From: Lachnospiraceae bacterium
GTDB lineage: Bacteria; Bacillota; Clostridia; Lachnospirales; Lachnospiraceae
Reading direction: 5' to 3'
DNA: 64,000 nt
NCBI GenBank assembly: GCA_017427775.1
Contig: JAFRSD010000005.1
Location: 124,001 to 188,000, forward strand
The notes under the pieces were generated by a model that ran no database searches, was not told the origin of the DNA, and saw only the letters and a program-made list of their open reading frames with translations. This document shows positions 63,540 through 64,000 of this stretch, in pieces. How positions within the stretch are numbered: position 1 is the first letter of the stretch; the number at the start of each line of letters is the position of its first letter. The position numbers and the translations under genes were made by a program.

Positions 63540-64000
63540 TTATGCATTGTACCGTCCGGCCTGTACGCACCACATTGCCGCGTACTTTCCGTTCCGTTTC
63601 AGAAGACTTTCGTGCGTTCCTTCCTCGACGATGCGGCCTTTCTCAAGCATCAGGATACGGTCGGCATCCCTCGTTGTCGAAAGACGATGGGAAATGTAAA
63701 ACACGGTCTTTCCCTTTGCCGCAGAATGCATCGCCTTGTTGAGCTCGTATTCCGCGATCGGATCGAGAGCACTCGAAGGCTCATCCATGACAAGGATGTC
63801 TGCATTCTTATAAAAAGCACGGGAAATGGCGATTTTCTGGCTCTCGCCTCCCGAGAGGTTGATTCCTTCCTGATCGAACTCACGCGTAACCTGGGTTTCG
63901 ATGCCGTGCGGGAGCGACTCCAGACGCTCGCCGAATCCGGCTCGCTTTAACGATGAACGGACACGTTCTCCCTTGCGGACCAGGTCCTCTGCGGAAACAC
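63540..64000 (-). CDS. ABC exporter ATPase domain, 3' end only
   Basis: The C-terminal ~153 residues of an ABC transporter are present; the rest lies beyond the window. Signature NLSGGESQKIAISRAF, Walker B ILVMDEPSSALD and His switch ISHRLSTT fit a type I exporter (ABC_membrane plus ATPase in one chain). Whether the membrane domain is in the same chain cannot be seen. Confidence 0.9.
   Translation of the reverse strand, partial: VSAEDLVRKGERVRSSLKRAGFGERLESLPHGIETQVTREFDQEGINLSGGESQKIAISRAFYKNADILVMDEPSSALDPIAEYELNKAMHSAAKGKTVFYISHRLSTTRDADRILMLEKGRIVEEGTHESLLKRNGKYAAMWCVQAGRYNA

Overview
This window looks like a chromosomal segment of an anaerobic Firmicute, most likely a Clostridia/Lachnospiraceae-type gut or rumen bacterium. 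The evidence is: strong GGAGG ribosome sites, TTGACA-N17-TATAAT promoters, the gene order HU-rqcP-divIC-tilS-hpt-ftsH, a YhaM-type exoribonuclease, MutS2, archaeal-type ProRS, Thr/Pro-rich lipoproteins and the anaerobic hydEGF maturation genes. Almost all genes lie on the minus strand. No rRNA, tRNA, CRISPR array or intact insertion sequence was found. Base composition was judged by eye only.

Left edge (1-2000): an AT-richer stretch with a two-component system (kinase cut by the window edge) and small coding relics; it looks foreign to its neighbours. 2061-8124: small-molecule modification genes (GNAT-phosphatase fusion, 2-hydroxyacid dehydrogenase-DUF4298 fusion, APH-like kinase, methyltransferase, two GNATs, a zinc-ribbon protein). 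8127-8293 is the scar of a deleted radical SAM gene. 8303-15066: MFS transporter, diguanylate cyclase, membrane proteins and an ABC-2 exporter. 15086-26571: rRNA methyltransferase, then a long run reading leftward: AIR-synthase-like, Lrp, aminotransferase, trmL, mutS2, response regulator, kinase, HtrA-like pseudo-protease, yhaM.

26633-32884: two tandem paralogous membrane-anchored proteins on the plus strand, facing an ABC-2 operon with an unusual 525-residue anchored partner and a 35-residue peptide gene. 33008-39194: a GH13 glucosidase and hydE-hydG-hydF, which build the H-cluster of [FeFe] hydrogenase (the hydrogenase itself is not here). 39441-45575: lipoprotein, ftsH, hpt, tilS, divIC, rqcP, HU. 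45838-53957: SDR and E2-like proteins, secreted lipoproteins (one a putative zinc peptidase), and a radical SAM activase next to a Cys-motif protein. 54183-59358: proS, LUD protein, cytidylate-kinase-like protein, vWA protein and a macro-domain/HTH protein.

59359-60250 is a gene-free AT-rich region with an eight-copy degenerate tandem repeat read by a consensus promoter; this is the strongest candidate for something undescribed. 60251-64000: a one-chain permease-ATPase fusion, a zinc-ribbon Gln-rich membrane protein and the end of an ABC exporter. Many functions are inferred from recognised motifs, and no database search was possible.
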